Shown here piece by piece: positions 1 through 10,198 of a DNA stretch of 38,889 bases; positions within the stretch are counted from its first letter, which is position 1; each line of letters begins with the position of its first letter. The DNA comes from Gnomoniopsis sp. IMI 355080. Its lineage: Eukaryota; Ascomycota; Sordariomycetes; Diaporthales; Gnomoniaceae. The stretch lies in contig JAPEVC010000294.1 in the NCBI GenBank assembly GCA_027946555.1, positions 1-38,889 on the forward strand, given 5' to 3'. The notes beneath the pieces are model-generated. The model had not been told where the DNA came from. It saw only the letters and a program-made list of their open reading frames with translations, and made no database searches. The position numbers and the translations under genes were made by a program.

Positions 1-846
1 GGAGCAGGTGGGTGGTGTTACATGTCGACTGTTTTCCAAGTCTTGGCATTTCCGCCTTGGGAGCCTGAGAAAGGCAGCTGAGAGGTCGAGGACTTGAGCC
101 GTGGAAATCCGAGGAGGGACCTCTTGCAGCCCAATATGGCTCGAGCAAATCGGACCCTGCGATGGCTGAGGGGGTAGTTGACAGACGTCCGATGACAGGT
201 CGATTGCTAATCGACTGGCCCCCAGCAGCACATGTGGTTTATGTAATTCTGCGTGGGAGTCACTCAAAGAGAAACAAGATGTCTCGTGGGATGATGATGG
301 CACGTTCAACAAATATAATCAAATTCATGGACAATGAGCTTTGGGCGAGTAGAGTCAACATGTTGACGTAATTTCAGGCCGACTATATACGGCCGACCAC
401 CAACGACTTCCCAATAATGTGAATTCAGGACCACCTACCATAGTATACCCGACTAGATACGCAGTCGGTAAGCCTGATTCGGGCTAGCCGTGGTGTTCGA
501 TCCATTCATGAGTTCCTTTGCAAATATTGCTACACAGAATAAGACTATACTGGACCCGCTATCAAACCGCTCCAGCTTCCCTCCCCTCTAAAACAAAACA
601 AAACACGCGACACCGAGCCGTAGACGTCTATTTTCATACGTAGTAGTGATTATTGCTCCTGATGTATTATGATCTTCAGCTACACAGCATATGGAACGTG
701 GCTTGAACAATCAATCATAGGCAGACTGACTCAGCATTGAATACCTGACTTGACTACCTACAAAACTCACAATTTTAGACCGTAGTAGATAGGATACCCC
801 TCCCACTACATTGCCAAGAATGCCTTGATCTCTCCTCCCCCCTTCC

Positions 847-868
847 TTTTTTTTTTGGGGGGGGGGGG
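847..868. repeat. T10-G12 homopolymer junction
   Basis: Ten T (847-856) pass directly into twelve G (857-868). This is simple sequence in an intergenic region; its exact length may be affected by sequencing slippage. Confidence 0.9.
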
Positions 869-1199
869 TAAGCCGGGACGCATTTGACACACTACAGCCC
901 TCCAAGGTTTCTTGCCATGCCCAGTCACTCAGAGCGTTATCGTATGGTTTACACGCCATCAAAAAATGTCATTAGTTTTTCGTATCATGCTTAAGGCTAA
1001 AATCGCACAAGAAACAGTTTGCAAGTCGTACAAGTACTTCAGGAGTGAGGTAGCCGTGACGCGCAGGCACGTACTGGTTGGATGCGGTAGACCTAGAGTC
1101 AGCGAATGGGAAGCAGAGAATTGGAACCCATCAAACAGCTCGAAGCATCTAAAGTTCTAAGACCACTTCTATGGAAGCCCTTGATTTGGATAGCTGCGT

Positions 1200-1213
1200 C
1201 CCCCCCCCCCCCC
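1200..1213. repeat. C14 homopolymer
   Basis: An uninterrupted run of fourteen C lies about 160 bp downstream of the 3' end of the DUF3237-like gene. It is simple sequence with no evident function. Confidence 0.9.
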
Positions 1214-1375
1214 ATATGGGTTCAGTACCAAGATAGCTGAAATCAAAATTGTGTTCGTCCTCGTAGGAATCTGGAAGTTCGTCCATTAAGTCCTCTTGGT
1301 TCTCCTCGGTCTCATGATTATTCACTAGGAGTCGTGATCAAAGTCCTTGCAACGTTGATTTAGACGCATGGCAAG

Positions 1376-1998
1376 CTAAACTGTGGCCCCAACCAGAAAG
1401 ACTTCGCCATGGAGTGTACCAGCAGCAGCAGTAACATCAATTGTACTGATCTGAAGCAGGAAGCTCTCACTCAGATAGGCGTATTCCCCACCAATAGTAA
1501 TGACCTACATAGCATTAGCCACCACCTTGCACTCCAAGAGATGTAGCTTGAACTGTGCACGAAGGGAAAACTTCTAAAGTTCACACTCACAAGCCGAGAG
1601 AGGGTTCCAGACGGTCCACCCGTGCCTATCTGGTGGACCAGAAACTCAAATTCGTCATCAGTCTGCCCATAACTCACATCATCGTGGAAAAAGCCACCGG
1701 AGAATCTATACCCGACTCCAAGTCCCTGGGTTATGGTCCCATTCAGCAGCGGTCCAGACACAGTACCGCTCATGACTGGAACCAGCCCAACAGTCCCATT
1801 GGAGTTTGGGGGCTGGATAGCAGGAGGAAAGGCAGAGAGTCGGAGATCCAAGGTAAAGGCTGGCTCCAGTGTGAAAGGAGAAGACGATGGGCATGAACTT
1901 TTGTAACCGCCCGCCGCGAGATCGTGTAATCCCGAGACAGCCGCTGCTGAGACGTGGCTCAGGGCAAAGAATTAAAGCATTCGAAATGTGGATTTCAT
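1376..1998 (-). pseudogene. Secreted DUF3237-like protein, interrupted by a nonsense codon in the signal peptide
   Basis: The reading frame begins at ATG 1998-1996. Exon 1 runs 1998-1591; a GTGAGT...TAG intron of 86 bp (1590-1505) has a CTAAT branch site; exon 2 runs 1504-1376 and ends in TAG. Both exons join in phase 0 to give 178 codons. Codon 9 (1974-1972) is TAA. Apart from that, the first 23 codons look like a signal peptide: MKSTFRML, stop, then FFALSHVSAAAVSG. The rest shows the DUF3237 pattern: a strand ending TLDLRL, then VPVMSGTVSGPLLNGTI, a conserved GGEYAYL segment, and the end GTLHGEVFLVGATV. Function in this family is unknown. No GT dinucleotide lies between the ATG and the TAA, so splicing inside the leader cannot remove the stop. 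The next in-frame ATG lies well inside the domain. CAA to TAA is the simplest single change that would explain it. A sequencing error is the main alternative. Confidence 0.75.
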
Positions 1999-2894
1999 GA
2001 TGAAGTTAAGCACTCATGATTGTAGTAAGCTGGACAGAAAGACTGAGCTGGGGATTACAAACACAAGGCAGTGGACTCGATGGCAACCTTATATATCACA
2101 CAACTACAAAGGTTGTCACAGGGATCGAAACTCTTGAGAGTCGAGTTCATTATAATTATGCGGTCCCCTCCCCTCACTTCCTCTATGTTCCCAAAGAAAA
2201 GGCACAGTCAATCATAGGGCAGGATCATTCTCGTCTTGGACACCCATTTCCAGGAATTTAAGAGCTGGATCATGCGCAAATTAGTCGAGGCGTTGTTACG
2301 CAAGCTGTCATCTGTGCTGACTGCCACGGAATTTCGTCACTGGAGCACAGTATTCATTCTTGTGGTGGGTTTGACAGAGCTCGCATTCATACAAAAGCCT
2401 TGAACAAGGCTTCCTCATGCTTTTATAGTTGTGTCACCATGTTTTTGTCGTAGAATGGTCGTGGCAACCCTCCGCCGTTTTCTCAATTTCAAAGGGCATC
2501 ATCCCACGGGGGGCTTGGCTGAGTTCTGACGTGCATTGTGTTAATTGCCGGAAGAGGGCAGGGCAACTGTACAGGACCATCACTTTCCTCATACCATTTC
2601 TGATGATCATGCACTTTAATTTTATATGCTATTTTGTGACGCGAATACAATATGCGAGCGGTCCACTATGAGCGTCAAAAGCGCCGATTGCGTCGTCGTA
2701 ACTCGCAGTCATGCTGAAGAACTTCTGATCCCATGGTCTTGATGCCTCTTTGCCCATTGCACCTCCTCTAAAACAGGGCTCTTACTGCACCTCAACTCCA
2801 ATTAATGTATGCAAGAGATGCCCATCCAAAAACCCGATGTCTCTTCCGTGCTTTGACATGAAACAAATCCAGCCGCCATGCATGTCGCAGTTCT
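1999..2894. other. Intergenic region between GT8 3' end and DUF3237-like gene
   Basis: It holds the presumed promoter of the DUF3237-like gene and the 3' region of the glycosyltransferase gene. Small open frames here show no domain or codon bias. Confidence 0.55.
2087..2095 (-). promoter_or_regulatory. TATA box of the DUF3237-like gene
   Basis: On the minus strand this reads TATATAAGG and sits about 90 bp upstream of ATG 1998. Its position and sequence suit a core promoter element. The promoter therefore looks intact although the coding frame is broken. Confidence 0.5.
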
Positions 2895-4171
2895 TCAAAA
2901 GAATCCCGTCTTGAGCGCTCCGTCCAGCTTCCTCATCTCGACAAACCGCTCACTCTCATACAACTCCAGAATCTCAGTCCAGCCCTTGCTAAAAATGTCC
3001 TTTGTCCACCCTTCGCCAACAATCCACAACTTTTCATGCACAATCTTGATCTTGCCCTCGTCCTCTGGCTTTGGCCAATACCCGTTCCACTCCCTGCCCA
3101 AGTCAGTAGGTGGGAACGGGCCCGCCTCGTCGAATGCATAATTCAAAAACGCCTGCTCGGCCATCTTGTTGTCAAACTTGGTCGTGTCCTGACTCTCGCG
3201 CATCAACCTCGCATGCATGTACTTGTTCGGCTCGAGCACCACCACTCCGACATTAATCCCACCCTGCCCGCCAGTGCCCGCCCACACGTAGTCGCATATC
3301 TCCTTGGCGTACGCCTTGTCTGCGGCGGGGAGCAGCGCGGTCTTGCACTTTTGGCGCGGCGCGACAGACTCTTCAAAGATGGCATCGAGATTCTGGACCG
3401 GGAATGCGTCGAGGTCCAGGAAGACGATGCGCGAGAAGTCGGTCTGCGCCCAGATGTTGAGCTTGGAGAACAGGTCGCGCCAGCGGGCGAACGGGAAGAT
3501 GTCGCCGTCCTCGTTCTTGGGCGGGTCCCAGGGCACGAGCTCGAGCTCGCGCACGATGGCACCCTGGGCACGCAAGATGTCGCGTTGTTCGTCTGGGATG
3601 AAGGGGGCGACGAAGACGACGACGGGGTGGAAGGCGGAGCGGGAGACGGGGTCCCAGAGGAGGCGGTAGACAAGCTGCTGGGCGGAGAGGAAGTAAGGGT
3701 CGTGGATGGAGTTGTTGCGCGTGGAGAGGTAAGTGGCGTAGGCAAACTGCCCGGAGCCGTGGTCGTTGTGGGGCGCGTACTTGGTAAGGGTCGAGATGGG
3801 GATCTTGGGCGGGCGGTATTGCATCAAGTCTTCCTGGAAGGGAAACTTGACTTCGTTGAAGGCAGAGGCAGAGTCATCCGACGCGGCGTTATCTTGCGCG
3901 GCGGGCTTTGGGTCGGGAATGGGGTCTTTGAAGGCGCCGGATGGCGGCTTTGGAGGAATGGGCCATTGTATCACAGTGGTGGTTTCGCCCGGCGACTCGC
4001 GGCTAAAGCCTGTCCAGGCCAGGAAGGCCGAGTGATAGTAAATGAGCAGCGCGGTAGCCAGGGCGAGGAAAAAGATCCTCGCTAGGCGAGACGCCTGCGA
4101 TGATGGTTAGGATCGCATATCGTGGGTTTTTGAAGGGGGGGGGCCGGGATTGTTGGCAAACATACCATCAT
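2895..4171 (-). CDS. Glycosyltransferase family 8 protein, type II membrane (Golgi type)
   Basis: Two exons: a six-base first exon ATGATG (4171-4166), a 71-bp intron (4165-4095, GTATGT...GCAG), and exon 2 at 4094-2895 ending in TGA; 401 residues in total. Residues 9-28 form a hydrophobic anchor behind a short basic N-terminus (signal anchor), followed by a Pro/Ala/Asp-rich stem. The catalytic domain starts near residue 117 with FAYATYLS. The metal- and nucleotide-sugar-binding DxD motif is FLDLDAF (DLD at about 229-231), and GGINVGVVVLEP (about 279-290) is the conserved GT8 strand. The family transfers sugar from UDP-sugars (glycogenin and GlcNAc-transferase relatives). The anchor suggests a Golgi enzyme acting on glycans or cell-wall mannan; the exact donor and acceptor cannot be read from sequence. 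The long antisense open frame here is a codon-bias shadow. It is divergent from the coiled-coil gene across about 1 kb. Confidence 0.9.
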
Positions 4172-5192
4172 GGCAGCCGGGTCAATGAAAAGGTGTGCGC
4201 GCAGTCTTATTGTAATAAGATGCTCTATTAAGCGCAGCGGCAGAAAGCTAAGCACTCAAAAGGACATGCAGAAGGCTAATGACAAATAAGTAGCTCTGTT
4301 GAAATGGCAGGTGACAATTCGACTGAGGCGAGTGCACCTCTCTTTTTTTTCGGAGAGGGCAAAAGGCAAGTCTGCATGCATTCCAGTTGGCGAATTATTT
4401 GGACTGGCGCGGCTTGGAATCAGTAGGCGGGCAAGATGACGATTTTCGGGCATGGCGTCCATGTGATAGGGGAGATCGTCCCCGGCCTGCATTCATGCAG
4501 ATGAGGGGTGACCCTGCAACGCCGAGGACCTCCTCGATCTAGAAAGGGGCTTGTGGTTTCGGCTCAACATGGGAATTTCATATTTAATGTCCCGCGTCAT
4601 GGCTGCAAAACAATCAGGGCAATTTGGGATGGGAGTTTTGGAGTTTCTATAAATCGGTTGGAAATGTTGTGGACATTTAAAGGTTGATGTGGGTGGAGCC
4701 TTTGAAGATTCCCTTTCGCTCCACCGAGATAATGTCCCCGAGGAAACATGATATAGAGTATGATCTGACTGACGAGAAATCTACACAGTGCAGCAATTGA
4801 AAGCCTATTGGAATTAATGTACATGAAATATATTCGATATCACGCAGTGCAATACAGCCAAGGTATAGTATAGTACCTACAGTCAAGGACGAGACATGGT
4901 TTCTCGAGTCGAGGGTTAGGTGCTGCATAGTACTCCGTACATTTTGTAGTACTGTGCAATGAGGACAGGGATCTAAAGTCGACATGTGGCTGGCTAGCTG
5001 TAACGAACAGCTTGCCTGGAAGTGAAGCTCACCTGCACGCTCCCTTACATCTCACCACAGCACACTCCTTTGGAAACGACTGACCTCCACACTACCCGCT
5101 ACTCTCTCTCTCCCTTACGATCCGTCGAGCTTGTCGATCTTATACCTTCGTCCAGACTACAATCAGTGCAACAATCTAATTGCAGAGCGACC
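4172..5192. other. Divergent intergenic/promoter region
   Basis: About 1 kb lies between the divergent GT8 and coiled-coil genes. It contains an AT-rich block (4780-4960) with several TAGTAC-type palindromic motifs, one in TAGTACTCCGTAC (about 4928-4940). The 5' leader of the downstream gene (5090-5190) is pyrimidine-rich. No gene is supported. Confidence 0.55.
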
Positions 5193-6224
5193 ATGGCCGA
5201 CGACAAGGCGCGCGCCGAGAAGCTCGCCGCAGCGCGCAAGAAGGCCCAGAAGAAGGCCGCCGAGGCGAAAGCAAAGAAGGGCAAGGCCGCCCCCACAAAA
5301 GACGATGAAACACCTAGTGCGTCCACAGATGCCGTCGACGAGCCCAAGGATGAGGAAGCACCTCCCGCCGACGAAGGCGCTTCAACGCCAGCTGAGCCCG
5401 AGAAGGAGCCCGAGCCCATGACTGCTGAGGCAGCAGACGAACCAGCACCCACCGCCGCTCCATCAGAATCTACTACTGCTCTCGAAGCTAAGCTGGCCGA
5501 GCTAGAGAAGGAATGCGCAGCTGCCAAGTCCGCCCGCGACGAGGCTCAGCTTATGTCAGAGGCATTGGAAAAGAAGGTCGCATCACTGGAGATGCTACAC
5601 AAGGAGGACGAGTCACAGATATCCCGTCTTGAAAAGGACCTTGCCGACGCTAGAAACGAGACGGTCGATGTCAACAATAAGCTGCAAAAGTCCGAGGCGG
5701 AGGTGCTTCGCCTCAGCAAGAAGGAGGCCCAAGACAGCGGCGGAACGGACAATGATCATTTGGACGAGCTGGAGGATGAGGAGCGGAAGAAGCTGGAGGG
5801 AAGGATTCGGGAGCTCGAAGCGGAGAACACGGACCTGCGGCGAGGCATATGGGTCGAGAAAAGAAAGGAATTGCAACCTGGTATGGATGAGGCGGGCGGG
5901 CAGTTCACCAACGTGGACCTTGGGGCTATGTCTCCTGGTACGCAGAGAAAGCACGGCGGCTTCGGAGATTTCTTCACTACGGGTTTGAATGCTCTGACCG
6001 GGGCCGGTGGTCAACATGAGCATGATGAGGATGGGTTCCTGGATGACGATGACGACTTTGACGAGGAAGCGTTCAGGAAGGCTCAGGAAGAAGCTGCGAA
6101 AGCGAGGATTGAGAGGATCAAGGAGGTCAAACGTGGTCTTACGAAGTGGACGGACTGGAGGTTGGATTTGGTTGAGGGACGGAGCGGTGGAGGAGAAGGC
6201 ATAGGCGAGATATTCGAGGTGTAG
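5193..6224 (+). CDS. Acidic coiled-coil protein (fungal 'M protein repeat'-type)
   Basis: Intronless, 343 residues. ATG 5193 is in a strong context (accATGGCC) and is the first ATG in its frame. The N-terminus (1-35) is Lys/Ala-rich and helical. Residues 36-95 are an acidic Pro/Ala/Glu linker. Heptad-type coiled coil spans about 96-185 and again about 190-230 (EDEERKKLEGRIRELEAE). This is followed by a Gly/Phe patch (GFGDFFTTGLNALTG), an acidic cluster (FLDDDDDFDEEAF), another helix, and a conserved-looking C-terminus with WTDWRLDLVE and GEIFEV. From memory, fungal homologues are annotated only as M-protein-repeat or coiled-coil proteins, so I assign no function. The sequence shows a soluble scaffold or tether-like protein: no signal peptide, no membrane helix, no enzyme motif. 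Confidence 0.85.
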   Translation: MADDKARAEKLAAARKKAQKKAAEAKAKKGKAAPTKDDETPSASTDAVDEPKDEEAPPADEGASTPAEPEKEPEPMTAEAADEPAPTAAPSESTTALEAKLAELEKECAAAKSARDEAQLMSEALEKKVASLEMLHKEDESQISRLEKDLADARNETVDVNNKLQKSEAEVLRLSKKEAQDSGGTDNDHLDELEDEERKKLEGRIRELEAENTDLRRGIWVEKRKELQPGMDEAGGQFTNVDLGAMSPGTQRKHGGFGDFFTTGLNALTGAGGQHEHDEDGFLDDDDDFDEEAFRKAQEEAAKARIERIKEVKRGLTKWTDWRLDLVEGRSGGGEGIGEIFEV

Positions 6225-6974
6225 ACTGAATGGGACTGGTTCTGGTTTTGTGTGTGTTGTCCCCTGTTGTTTTGGAAAAGCCACAATATATGTATACCTA
6301 CATGATATAAGTGGTCCAAGGGCACAGGACCAACAGACTTGCTTTTTCCGCATTGCCTGAAGCTATTCGACTTCTCTACAGAAACATAGAAAGGTGTGAT
6401 GGGAAGATGCTGCTGCTGTCTGCTGTATCAGATGATGGATCTAAGGGTCCAAAATTTTAGTGGGGCCAGGTTTTCGTGCACAGTGCCTGCCACCAAATCA
6501 ACCCACCGCGTCCCTCAATTCCAGGTAGCTCGTCTTCAAACTTCCCCACCTAAGCTCAAGCACATCCACGTCGGCTACATGCACTGGGAATTTCCTCAAA
6601 CAAACAGACACCTTCACCATTTTGCACAGGGTGTAAGCAGTTCCTCTCTGTCATCTTGTCTTCCTCTCTCGGTAAGTCTACACTAGCTGGACACCACAAA
6701 CCACCATTGCAAAGATCATCATCTCCTCCTCTTCTTAACCATCTCAAGCACAGCCATCCTATTGCATTGTGTCGTATCTTTGATCTAACATGGCGTTACA
6801 GATCATTCGTCGCTCACCAATTGGGCTGCTTATCACCAACACCTTCAAGCCTGCGTCGTCGTTTCTATTTTCACCATTTCACATCTCAGTAACTGCTACT
6901 GGTCGTTTGAGATACTTCTCATCGGCTGCTCCTTCCTTCAGGTTCACGCAAATTTGAGCAGTCTAGTCACATAA
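6225..6974. other. Intergenic region with probable 5' UTR of the FAR1-domain gene
   Basis: CT-rich sequence typical of fungal leaders. A good intron is visible: donor GTAAGT at 6672, branch CTAAC at about 6786, acceptor TTACAG ending at 6800 (129 bp). It probably lies in the 5' UTR of the next gene. A 55-codon open frame (6790-6957) with mitochondrial-presequence character overlaps this intron's 3' end. Confidence 0.5.
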
Positions 6975-8093
6975 GTTGTTTCCCTCGTCAAGATAGCGTC
7001 TTCGTCGAGCCACACTCCCGACTCTAGCTACTCCAGCTACTCTCACGCCAGCTTGCCTGGACTAGAGCCTGACTGTGGATCACAACCTTCGTCGAGCCAC
7101 ACTCCCAACCCAGGCTACTCCAGCTACGCTCACTCCAGCTTGCCTGGAATACAGCCTGGAGGACCACCGCTTTACAACCCAGAGGCCTTCAACAATTTGC
7201 ATTGGCCACTACCCTTCCTGCCTGACGTTCCACCTCTCGCGCCTGCTGTCCTGTCCCCACCTGAGCTTTATCACAGTTCTCTGCCAGGGGCTGTCGACAA
7301 CATGGATCCAAACCTGGCAGCCCTCCACCAGCAGGCTACAGCTGCCACCGCCATGCAGCAGCAGGTCGCCCAGCAGCAGCCTGCCACTCCTCACTCCCAC
7401 GGTCCCGGCCCCGGCCGTCCTCCTAACGCTGATCGCCAGATTCTCATTGATGGTCGACGCTTCCAGCGTCTGGAGGACAACGTCAACAAGCTCCTCGAAC
7501 TGACCCAGCTTATGATGAACCGTCAGGACGAGCTGAACGACCGCCAGATGCAGCGCGAGCAGCACCTACAGAATCAAGTCAGCTTCACCGAGGGGCGTCT
7601 GCAGCTGGCTATAGAGAACACCGGCGACATGGCGGGTGGAGAGGGCGACGACGATGATGATGAAGACGACGAGGAGGAGCGTGATCCACCCGACATGGCC
7701 TACCCTCCCCTGGGCATGCAGTTCCGTCCCAACTTTGGCGCAAAGAAGGCCCTCGAGGGTCTGCTCGACAACATCAACTTGTGGGCCAAGGATCATGGCT
7801 ACAAGTGCGCCACCCTGCGCTCCACCCAGAAGCCCGGTGAGAGAGTCCGTGTCGCCATCCGCTGCGCCTTGGGCGGTGAGGCGCGGTACAAGATCCAAGA
7901 CGAGAACGGTGAGACCCTCATCCGCACCAAGAGTGGTCAGCTGCGCAAGCCTTATCGCAAGCGCACGAGCAAGAAGACAGGCTGTGAGTTCGGTTTCATC
8001 CTTGGCGAGACCGGCCAGAACACAAACGTCTTCGAGGTCCGTTACCACCCTAACGGGTCTCCCCCTCACAATCACCCTCCCATGGATCTCTAA
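6975..8093 (+). CDS. FAR1/MULE-type zinc DNA-binding domain protein, 5' end unresolved
   Basis: An open frame runs from 6975 (just after a TAA at 6972) to TAA 8091-8093. No ATG occurs before 7302 (AACATGG), yet clear Ser/Pro/Tyr-rich coding sequence precedes it. Translation thus starts either in an upstream exon, for example ATG 6579 joined through donor GTAAGT 6672 to an acceptor such as the AG at 6991-6992, or at 7302. The N-terminal part carries a 29-residue tandem duplication. Then come Gln-rich stretches, a predicted helix (RRFQRLEDNVNKLLELTQLM), and an acidic run of Asp/Glu (about 7646-7680). The C-terminal domain (7779-8087) has Cys codons at 7806, 7863 and 7983 and a terminal HNH at 8067-8075 in the context PHNHPP. 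This matches the C...HxH zinc fold of FAR1/WRKY-GCM1 domains, which derive from Mutator-like transposases. No transposase catalytic domain is attached, so it is probably a domesticated DNA-binding regulator. Confidence 0.7.
   Translation, partial: VVSLVKIASSSSHTPDSSYSSYSHASLPGLEPDCGSQPSSSHTPNPGYSSYAHSSLPGIQPGGPPLYNPEAFNNLHWPLPFLPDVPPLAPAVLSPPELYHSSLPGAVDNMDPNLAALHQQATAATAMQQQVAQQQPATPHSHGPGPGRPPNADRQILIDGRRFQRLEDNVNKLLELTQLMMNRQDELNDRQMQREQHLQNQVSFTEGRLQLAIENTGDMAGGEGDDDDDEDDEEERDPPDMAYPPLGMQFRPNFGAKKALEGLLDNINLWAKDHGYKCATLRSTQKPGERVRVAIRCALGGEARYKIQDENGETLIRTKSGQLRKPYRKRTSKKTGCEFGFILGETGQNTNVFEVRYHPNGSPPHNHPPMDL
7000..7165 (+). repeat. 87-bp in-frame tandem duplication
   Basis: Copy 1 starts at 7000 and copy 2 at 7087. 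The anchors CTTCGTCGAGCCACACTCCC, CTACTCCAGCTAC and CCAGCTTGCCTGGA all recur at an offset of exactly 87 bp. The duplication adds 29 codons (pattern SSSHTP...YSSYxHxSLPG) and preserves the frame. Confidence 0.85.
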
Positions 8094-10195
8094 AGCGCAC
8101 TTGAGTGAGTCTTTCTATGATTGAAGAAGGACCGCTCATTTTGATGGACATGGTTGATCATTCCAGGGCAATGGCAGTGCTCTCGGCAACGCCGCATTCG
8201 TCCGTAGATTTCGATCCGGGGCGTTTACTTATTCAGTATTCGGAAAAGGCATCTGTCAACCCCCCCAACCCAGATAAACAGATCGTCGAAATTTCCGGCA
8301 TCTCTGCCTACAGTTGGGTACAGCCATCGATACTCGAGACTATCCCGAGATCATCTCTATGACAGCTCGGATTCCTATTTGGGTATCCGTTGCTAGATGG
8401 TAGTCGAGTAGTAACAGTTGGAAAAGACGTGCGCTTCAGGGTTTTCATTTTTCTGGGCGTGAGGGACATCACTGAATCCTGTTCACTGTAAAATTTCCAG
8501 GGATTGAAGTTTTTCTCAATTCCATTCATATTCTTTCTCGTTAGTTCGGCGTTGCTAGGGACGCAGCGTTTGGAGTAGGCGTTTGACGGAAAGTAATACA
8601 CCAGAATTGAAACTATTTACATTGCCTGTTTGACAGCACTGTGGTCGTGTTCGGTCAACATTCGATGGTCGGGTATGGTCAAAGTGTATGGCCCCCTGGG
8701 TGAGAAGCACTCCTCCCCGCCAGTCAAATCAAGCTTTGGCATCACTGGAAAGATGATTTCCCTGACTCCACGTCCTTCGCATTCCTTAGTCTCAGAGTGC
8801 TTTCACATTCAGTTCCTTCATTTGACTTGTCCTGGCTTTCACGCATTTGCTTCCTACTCTGGTTATTAGTGCAACTGGCGGCTGCGCGGCACCTCCTGCC
8901 TCCGGAATTCTGGCGCCAATATTCCGCGAGAATTCTTGCCCAAAGACTGTAAGCTTCTGTATATCTGTCTTTTAGATTCAGGGGAATGAACAACGGCTAC
9001 CAGTCAGTACAGGATGCCACCTGACCATTTTCCATGCGGGAGCTTGAAGCCCACGGAGGGGGGGGGGAAGGCGGGGCAAGGACGCCTCCTCGCGTTATCC
9101 ACTATGCGGAAGAAGACAGACACAGAGAGAGCGAGCCTACGTAACCTGTTGTTACGTACAGTGCATTCCCGCGAAACTTTCTTCCGAAAGAACAGGGGCG
9201 GCTGAAAAGAACGCCAGCAAATGTTTCCCGAGACATGGCGGCGGCTGGGGGTGGGCTGGTGAGAAAGGCCTCCAACCCCCCACCCCCCCTCTCGAAGGCT
9301 TCGCGCGATGGCTGGGCAACCTTTTCCGAGGGGCGCGCCACCATGGTCGCGGGAGGGACAGGGGAGGAAGGGGAGGAGAAAATTGGCCCCGTGCTGCGGT
9401 GGTGAGGAAGGAGGGCTGCCCTGGGGGGTCCATATGGCCAGCAGCACGGCAAGTTCGGTAATGGTGGCACAGCTTCTGCTCAACGTCGGAAACACAGCAC
9501 CAAAACATCAATCGCGCCCACATTATTGCGGAAAAGAGAGAAAGCAGATAGGTCATTCAAGATGAAAGTTTCATTGTTATGTGTGACGTGACAACACACG
9601 GGCCAGTAGACCCGTGCGCGCCGGTCACGAAGAATAAGTCTTATATGTACACACTAGAAGTTAAGAGTCTATGCAGGCATGATTCATCGTATCCCCACGT
9701 CTCCAAAAGGGAGGCAAAGAAATGCCAAAGGACGGGGTTTCATAATTGGAACCGAAAATGAGTGTGTATACCCTCCGGGGCAAAAACAGTCCCAGGGGCG
9801 TTTGTTGAGGGGCTCCGTATGCGCTTTGGTGAATCGAAGAAGGGAAGCCACGGAAAAAAAGAGGTAGCCCCGTGTAAAGACAAAAAGTTTTGGGTAGCCT
9901 CCACCTCGACGCCGTATGTAATGTGTGTTTATTTGTCCCGTCCCGTCCGTTGTTGGTCCGACTTTCTCTCACCCATGGCAATGTGTGCTGGTGTGAGGTT
10001 TCCTTGGACGGTATCATGCCGAATGTGTTTGGTATCACCACCCAGAATGATGTGCATTTGTTGATGTTCATGCCGAAAAGAAAATTCGTCAAGCACCTCC
10101 TGGCGCTAGGCAAGGAGGATACCGGTGCAAGTTTGCCCCCCCCATCTCATCCTTTTCCTCACTTCACTCACTCACTCACACACACTCTCTCTCTC
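8094..10195. other. Intergenic region, no supported gene
   Basis: The first few hundred bases are the 3' UTR of the FAR1-domain gene. A GC-rich block (about 9030-9450, including a G10 run at 9058-9067) yields overlapping open frames on both strands without domains. The right part (9900-10195) is the 3' region of the minus-strand expansin-like gene. Confidence 0.55.
9928..9933 (-). terminator. Possible polyadenylation signal of the expansin-like gene
   Basis: The minus strand reads AATAAA, about 265 bp downstream of the TAA at 10198-10196. The distance is plausible for a fungal 3' UTR. Fungal signals are degenerate, so this is only a candidate. Confidence 0.3.
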
Positions 10196-10198
10196 TTA
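10161..10198. repeat. CT/CA-rich microsatellite abutting a stop codon
   Basis: Repeats of ACTC, then CA, then CT run up to and include the TAA of the expansin-like gene (10196-10198). Length variation here would alter only the 3' UTR. Confidence 0.8.

Larger units (their letters stand above)
1..1375. other. Intergenic region, no supported gene
   Basis: Only short open frames without recognisable domains or codon bias occur here. The stretch contains a T10 run joined to a G12 run (847-868) and a C14 run (1200-1213). I see no RNA gene or transposon here. Confidence 0.6.

Noticed and set aside
3036..4085. 349-codon plus-strand open frame antisense to the GT8 gene
   Set aside because: It is a mirror of the GC-biased codons of the GT8 gene, which has a DxD motif, membrane anchor and consistent splicing. 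The antisense product is low complexity.
5613..6353. 246-codon minus-strand open frame
   Set aside because: Antisense shadow of the coiled-coil gene with no domain.
9343..9405. 20-residue frame with a perfect vertebrate-style Kozak context (gccaccATGG) after GGCGCGCC
   Set aside because: It looks construct-like at first sight, but the flanks are ordinary GC-rich fungal sequence, the product is low complexity, and no vector elements are nearby.
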